Below, piece by piece: positions 59,241 through 64,000 of a DNA stretch of 64,000 nucleotides; positions within the stretch are counted from its first letter, which is position 1, and every line of letters begins with the position of its first letter. The stretch spans positions 5,422,501 to 5,486,500 of the forward strand of contig BSQZ01000005.1 of NCBI GenBank assembly GCA_033239005.1. Reading direction: 5' to 3'. The notes beneath the pieces are model-generated. The model had not been told where the DNA came from. It saw only the letters and a program-made list of their open reading frames with translations, and ran no database searches. Source of the DNA: Lamellibrachia satsuma. Lineage: Eukaryota > Annelida > Polychaeta > Sabellida > Siboglinidae. The position numbers and the translations under genes are program-made.

Positions 59241-59654
59241 CAGGAATGTCACCACCAAAATACCTACGCGACTTCCAATCCGCTTCACACTGCAACATCT
59301 CACCGCCAAATGTGCGATATTTCTAACGTTCCAACATTGCTGGCTGAATACAGTTACTTCTTGGCAACTGAAATAACTCAATATTAATTGCGTATATGTA
59401 GGGACTACATTCGTCGGATATCTAACTGTGGTCTGACCTCTCCAACGAATTTGCCTGGCGGATGTAAGTGCGTATCGCCGACAGAAGCCAGGGCGTAGGC
59501 GTACACGACGTCACTCCGAGTGTTAAACGCTCTGCAGCGAGGTCAGCATATACCGCAAGATTGCTCTCAGGCGCTATGCATACATGCAAACAAAACTTAC
59601 AATTATACTAAATACAATACCAACAATACATTTTCTAAAACATATCCTATGTTT

Positions 59655-60122
59655 ACATCATTATGTCCGGGGTTTACAGCAGTATATCCAGTGTCTACAA
59701 CAGTATTTTCGGGGTTTATAATAGTATGTCCGGAGTTTACAGCAGTATGTTTGGGGTTTACAGCAGTATGTCCGGAGTTTACAACATTGTATCCGGTGAT
59801 TACAGCAGCATGTCTGCTGTTTACAACAGTATGTCCGGTGATTACAGCAATATTTCCTGTGTATACAACATTATGCCCAGGATTTACAACATTATGTCCG
59901 GTGATTGCTGCAGTATGTCCTGTGTTTACAGCAGTTTACAGCATTATGTCCTTGGGTTACAGCACTGTGTCCGGTGTTTTCAGTATTATGTCCTGTGTTT
60001 ACAGCAGTATGTCCGGTGTTTACAGCAGTATGTCCGGTGTTTACAGCAGTATGTCCGGTGATTACAGCAGTATGTCCGGTGATTACAGCAGTATGCCCGT
60101 GTTTACAGCAGTATGTCCGAGG
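59655..60122. repeat. 21-bp minisatellite, about 22 units
   Basis: Units follow 'gtttacagcagtatgtccgg' plus 't', more regular at the right end (60000-60120) and more diverged to the left. The open frames it creates (for example repeated 'YSSMSGV') have no other support. It ends about 35 bp beyond the stop codon of the cGAS-like gene. Confidence 0.9.
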
Positions 60123-60156
60123 CTTCCACTTGATACGACGTGCAGGTAGCACTGTC

Positions 60157-60887
60157 TCATCGACAAGAAGGGTTAATATTTGCTGTGCCGGGTGAACAGA
60201 CATACCATTTCTTCAGAATCGCCGACACGTGAGCATGTAGCGCGCGCAGTTGCAACCCTGCCTTCGGAATAAGGCCGACTTCTTGCAACAGATTGTCTCC
60301 TTGTAAGAAATAATGCGGAAGTTGTCTCTTGACAAGGACCTGTTGCCAGGAATTCAGCGCGTCTACGTATCGTAGTAGTAGCATATTGTCTGTCTTCCAC
60401 TCTACGTTATCGGGAATCTGGTCGTACAAATGGAACATGAGCATTTTCAGATGGTACGAGCAGAACTCTTGCGGCGTGTCTTGCTGGGGGGCGTAGAACT
60501 CGAGAAGGTCCATCTTGAGCAGGCGCAACACGTCCTTGCGACACGTAGTTCTACGTGTACGCGGCTTGCGAATGCCAGGTGTCTCGTGGCTGACACACGT
60601 CTTTTGATTGACACACGTCTTGTGGCTGACACGTGTCTTGTGGCTGACACTCGTCTTTTGGTTGACACACGTCTTGTGGCTGACACGTGTCTTGTGGCTG
60701 ACACTCGTCTTTTGGTTGACACACGTCTTGTGGCTGACACGTGTCTTGTGGCTGACACTCGTCTTGCGACTGGCACATGTCTTGTTGCCGACTGCAAGCA
60801 CGCCGTCTGCACGGTAGAGAATCGCTTTCTCGGCGGCGGAGAACGAGAAACGCCAGAGGCGGCATTGGCGCGGCTCCATCTGGTGCT
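60157..60887 (-). CDS. Mab-21/cGAS-like nucleotidyltransferase, terminal exon
   Basis: This exon encodes about 243 residues of the Mab-21 C-terminal helical domain. It starts after 'gttttccgcag' with '(E)HQMEPRQCRLWRFSFSAA' and 'EKAILYRADG'. A tandem repeat of six-residue units of the form K-T-x-V-x-x follows (about 60590-60780). The domain resumes with 'CRKDVLRLLKMDLLEFYAPQ', 'FCSYHLKMLMFHLYDQIPDN' and 'VEWKTDNMLLLRYVDALNSW', then the family hallmark 'LPHYFLQGDNLLQEVG'. A stop codon lies at 60157-60159. The frame is open throughout despite the repeat. It joins 62275-62484 in phase 1, across an intron that contains a LINE. Confidence 0.85.
60590..60780 (-). repeat. In-frame 18-bp/54-bp coding repeat in the cGAS-like exon
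   Basis: Eighteen-base units encode T-S-V-S-H-K, T-R-V-S-H-K and T-C-V-N-Q-K, which together form a 54-bp unit repeated about three times. The length is a multiple of three and the frame stays open. It sits between 'ILYRADG' and 'CRKDVLRLLK', where the protein family normally has a short loop. Confidence 0.9.
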
Positions 60888-60922
60888 CTGCGGAAAACAT
60901 AGGAACAGAAGAAGATGTGAAC

Positions 60923-62118
60923 GATTTAATATGATTTAATAAGATTTGCCATCCATGCCAAAGGCCCAGATGGCAAGTGGACAAGGAAGCCATTGCCTTA
61001 TCGAGAGTCCAACTATGCTCATCTACGTGTAACCCGCCCTCATGAGATATGTGTCAACCTTATTTTTAAACATATTCACGCTGCTAGCAGTTATACAATC
61101 CGTAGACAATTTGTTCCATTCATTTATTGTCCTCTGTGAAACGAATACTTCTTGATATCCAATCTACACTGATCCTTTACTAATTTTACCTCATGTCCTC
61201 TAGTTCTGCTACCTTTCTTGAGTGAGAAAAACATATTTCTATCAATATTTTCATACCCATTCAATATCTTAAAAACTTCAATCTGATCTCCTGTTAACCT
61301 CCTTGTCTCTAGAGTTGTTAAACTACATTCTTTCAGGCGTTCTTCATAACTAAGGTCTCTCAGTTCTGGAATAATTTGTGTTGCTCTCCTCTGTATGCGT
61401 TCAAGCGTATCTATATCCTTCTTACGATATGGTTTCCACGCTTGTATATAAACGCAGTATTCTAAATTAGGTCTAACTATTGCTTTATACAGATGTATAA
61501 TTACATTATTCTCCTAATCAACCCAATAATTTGATTACTCTTTGAAGCTGCAATACAAGACTGCTCTGAAACTTTCATATCAGCGCTTACTGTAACTCCT
61601 AAGTCCTTTTTTTACAATAGTGCCCAGAACAGTATCTTCCATTTTATAGTTTACATCCAAGTTCCCATGTCCTGTATGTAGGCATTTACATTTCCAAAAA
61701 TTTAACATCTGCCATTTCTCAGACCATTTCACTAATCTGTCTAGATCGTTTTGTAAATTGTGTTTATCACCATCAGTGTTAACCTTTCTAAACACTTTTG
61801 GGTCGTCCGCAAATTTCAGTACGTTACTTGTTATATTGTCGTCCAAGTCATTGATATATATTAAGAATAATAAAGGTCCTAATACTGATCCTTGTGGTAC
61901 CGCACTCAAAACTGATTTCCAGTTTTAAACTTCTCCATCTACTACAACACGCTGTCTTCTGTCAGTCAGCCATTGTTCTATCCAGTCAATTATGCTATCC
62001 CGGATACCATGGGCTTTTAATTTGAGTAGTAATCTTTGATGTGGCACTTTGTCAAAAGCTTTCTGAAAATCTGTGTAGATAATATCTACTGGCGATCCCT
62101 CGTCTATCCACTTAGTGA
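60923..62118 (-). mobile_element. LINE family 1 copy in intron of the cGAS-like gene
   Basis: A 5'-truncated family-1 copy begins at about 'WIDEGSPVDIIYTDFQKAFD'. It keeps 'SVLGPLLFLIYINDLDDNIT' and the box 'KFADDPKVFRKV', and ends with the family terminus and 'attaaat' tail words at 60923. Frameshifts near 61590, 61920 and in the C-terminal third make it inactive. It has the same orientation as the gene. Its 3' end lies 36 bp upstream of the acceptor at 60887. Confidence 0.9.
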
Positions 62119-62274
62119 ATGTGAAGTTGTGCACGCCACTGTTCTTTAAGACTTGTTGCACAGAGCAAAATTATTATCTACAATTGTATTCAATTGAAAT
62201 TGAGAAAAGGTTTGAACAAAAATGTAAGTTGGGGACAAATGTTTACGTAAGCGGGGGTTGGCTACTGGACTCAC

Positions 62275-62484
62275 CAGTCGGATGAATTTTAGCGACAACG
62301 TGGAACATTTTGCAGATATTGTCGATTTCCTTTCTCGGAATCCACGAGTTCCGAAGTATTTTCTCTGACTCCTTTGGGAAACCGTCGAATTTGATGGATG
62401 GTACCAGATCGATAGAGTACTTGGCTTGATCCCAGTATTTGTATTCTAGTGTGACGGTAGGACTTGTGGTGTTGTATATCACTT
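62275..62484 (-). CDS. Mab-21/cGAS-like nucleotidyltransferase, penultimate exon
   Basis: A 210-bp exon lies between 'gttttgtacag' and the donor 'actg|gtgagt', phase 1 at both ends. It encodes 'VIYNTTSPTVTLEYKYWDQA', 'KYSIDLVPSIKF' and 'NSWIPRKEIDNICKMFHVVA'. 'IDLVP' is the family motif that carries the third catalytic acidic residue of the nucleotidyltransferase site. Confidence 0.87.
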
Positions 62485-62591
62485 CTGTACAAAACGGAAG
62501 TGAAGTTGTTTATTCGAACAGAATATACAATTCATTTAACTTTTTTATAGTTCACTGTTACTACATAAATCATACTGCTCAACTAAATGTA

Positions 62592-62648
62592 GGTGTGCAT
62601 GTGTGCGTGCGTGTGTGCGCGTATGGGTGTGCGTGTGTGTGTTCGTGC
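62592..62648. repeat. (GT)n microsatellite with GCGT
   Basis: Short mixed GT/GCGT run in the intron of the cGAS-like gene, followed by a 'gactgactgact' stretch. Confidence 0.85.
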
Positions 62649-62862
62649 GCTTGACTGATTGGTTGACTGACTGACTCGTTGACTGAGTAAACGTAACCGA
62701 CATAGTGTATATACAATGCCACAGCAACTCTCAGGTATGTTTTTGTATTACAATGTGAAAGGTTCCGACATAGCCATAACCAGGGCATGCCCTGTCGAAA
62801 GAACAATGTGGGCTAAATATACATTTCAAAATCGATAAACTGTACGCTTTTTTAGTACACAC

Positions 62863-63109
62863 TAAGATGTCTTGCTAAAGGCAGTTTGGTCAACGCTTTC
62901 TTCACGTTGTCGTGGAAGTATCGGTAGAAGGCCTTCGGACAAAGACAATTGTCACCACCGACGAGACCCGGCGGAAAGCATTTGTCCTTCACTGTTAGCG
63001 CGCAGTAGGTTCGTGGTAGCCCCCGACCATCGTTTGACTTTGGTTCGTAGTCGATATCACAGTCGATCATGCACGCGAACATCAAATCAAACTCATCCGG
63101 TGCCCCGAT
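62863..63109 (-). CDS. Mab-21/cGAS-like nucleotidyltransferase, exon with EFD catalytic motif
   Basis: A 247-bp exon starts after 'gactgctacag' in phase 0 with 'IGAPDEFDLMFACMIDCDID'. E-F-D provides the first two metal-binding acids of the cGAS/Mab-21 active site. It continues with 'RTYCALTVKDKCFPPGLVGG' and 'PKAFYRYFHDNVKKALTKLP'. The donor is 'tta|gtgtgt', weaker than usual, but it gives exactly the phase needed by the next exon. Several Cys residues (CALTVKDKC, NCLC) cluster where vertebrate cGAS has its zinc thumb, but the H-CC-C spacing is not reproduced. Confidence 0.85.
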
Positions 63110-63670
63110 CTGTAGCAGTCATTGCACCACATTTGATAACACTATACACCAGGACACTAAAGAGGAGAACAAAGAAACGTGTTTTTGAATAATAAATGAT
63201 TACGAAGATATTGATAGAAATATGTACATTCTGTTATTAAGCATATTCACATTTCTAGCATAGCATTTGCATATTCATTTTGCTTGTCAGCGCACTCGAA
63301 TGCTATGTAGCATTTCCTCTAGCAATAATTTTATGACAAACAATAAGCGAACGCAATACGTTCGTAAGTGATGGCTGTATACACATTATGCTGCTTGACA
63401 CAAGCAGCTCATATGATATCACACCAGTAACTGTAAACTCCCTCACGCGGAAATCTATCAGGAATTACCGATCATATAAATGTTCTATGTCGTCTAGACG
63501 ACAATCGGTCTTATGTATAAAATTTGCGTTGCATTCACCCCAACGCATATCAGGATGTTGTCATATAATGAAAGGTGTCCTAGAATATGATTCATATTAC
63601 ACCACTACTAAATGTGTAGTTTGCCAATAAAAATAATATAATTAAAAACTAAAAGTGATTTATCCCTTAC

Positions 63671-64000
63671 CTTCACGCACTCGTAGTACGAGCCAGAATT
63701 GACGGCTTGCCATCGAAGACAAGATAATTCGCCGCTGTCGTCGTTGAGAGTGTCCAATATAACATCTTTAATGTCACGGATTTTACGTTGTAAAGATTTC
63801 GGTTGTTTTTGACTGACCTTCGCATGTTTAAGCCGTTTGCAAAGTTCATTGTGAAAATAATTGATAATTCCATCATGTGTCTTCAGCTTACAATTGGGCA
63901 GATGTTTCTTCAAACTTATGAATAATCTCTTGCACTGAAGACACTCATGCTTCCCGGAAGAATCGTCCTGCCCTGGACATTCTTTTGACTGTTCACCGAC
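63671..64000 (-). CDS. Mab-21/cGAS-like nucleotidyltransferase, N-terminal exon (runs off window)
   Basis: The frame is open to the window edge, for 110 codons. It begins 'VGEQSKECPGQDDSSGKHEC' and then shows C-L-Q-C, nine residues, H-L-P-N-C, a C2HC zinc-finger-like spacing. Next come 'THDGIINYFHNELCKRLKHA', 'RKIRDIKDVILDTLNDDSGE' and the nucleotidyltransferase entry 'WQAVNSGSYYECVK', whose G-S is the nucleotide-binding loop. The exon ends at 'gaag|gtaaggg' in phase 0. The start codon is outside the window. By family resemblance the product would be a cGAS-like sensor or a related Mab-21 protein. Ligand and product cannot be read from sequence. Confidence 0.85.

Noticed and set aside
59520..60203. 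Frames of 100-209 codons over the 21-bp repeat
   Set aside because: Open only because of the repeat period. They overlap the 3' side of the cGAS-like gene on the other strand or in other frames.
60430..60939. Plus-strand frame of 169 codons
   Set aside because: Antisense shadow of the Mab-21-type exon and its coding repeat. The minus-strand frame has domain motifs and splice sites; this one has none.
62863..63109. Canonical vertebrate cGAS zinc thumb in the cGAS-like gene
   Set aside because: Cys residues cluster there, but the H-x5-CC-x6-C spacing was not found, so no zinc-thumb claim is made.

Overview
The window is eukaryotic genomic DNA, most likely from a marine invertebrate and plausibly a lophotrochozoan such as a mollusc. 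Three things point there: spliced genes with GT-AG introns, a dense mix of APE-type LINEs, Ty3/gypsy elements and PIF/Harbinger debris, and very long AT arrays. Species and phylum are inferred, not shown. No tRNA, rRNA, CRISPR or prokaryotic-style operon was seen.

Three host genes can be supported, all on the minus strand. (1) Sulfotransferase A has exons at 18123-18289 and 14018-14886. (2) Sulfotransferase B has exons at 39901-40067 and 38099-38973. Both are type II membrane carbohydrate sulfotransferases of the HNK-1/Sulfotransfer_2 type. Their first visible exons are both 167 bp, their intron phases match, and both PAPS-binding motifs are present. Two broken copies lie nearby, at 7749-8455 and 37680-38006. 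(3) A Mab-21/cGAS-like nucleotidyltransferase gene has exons at 60157-60887, 62275-62484, 62863-63109 and 63671 to beyond 64000. Its GS motif, EFD and IDLVP acidic residues are present, a C2HC zinc-finger-like motif sits upstream, and an in-frame 18/54-bp repeat lies inside the last exon.

Layout. 1-5.1 kb: PIF/Harbinger fragment, dispersed repeats and a decayed LINE. 5.1-13.4 kb: minus-strand Ty3/gypsy sequence with two LTRs, PBS and PPT, a LINE nested in the reverse transcriptase, and a sulfotransferase pseudogene apparently produced by a tandem duplication that included gypsy sequence. 14-18.3 kb: sulfotransferase A and its repeat-filled intron. 18.5-24 kb: a trinucleotide array, a decayed member of a multicopy invertebrate family, a fold-back pair and AT arrays. 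24.5-28.8 kb: a second gypsy element with 106-bp LTRs, a microsatellite inside its reverse transcriptase and an internal deletion. 30.27-32.34 kb: 25 units of an 84-bp satellite. 33-34.2 kb and 36.2-37.7 kb: LINE fragments. 37.7-40.1 kb: sulfotransferase B with its partial duplicate. 41-48 kb: mostly non-coding, with small tandem repeats and a 53-bp hairpin. 48.7-56.5 kb: two different LINEs head to head. 57-60.1 kb: tandem repeats. 60.1-64 kb: the cGAS-like gene, with a LINE in its last intron.

The sulfotransferases would act in the Golgi on glycans. The Mab-21/cGAS-like protein would be a nucleotide-second-messenger sensor if it is active. Nothing suggests that these genes act in one pathway. 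Mobile elements have duplicated, broken and interrupted them repeatedly.
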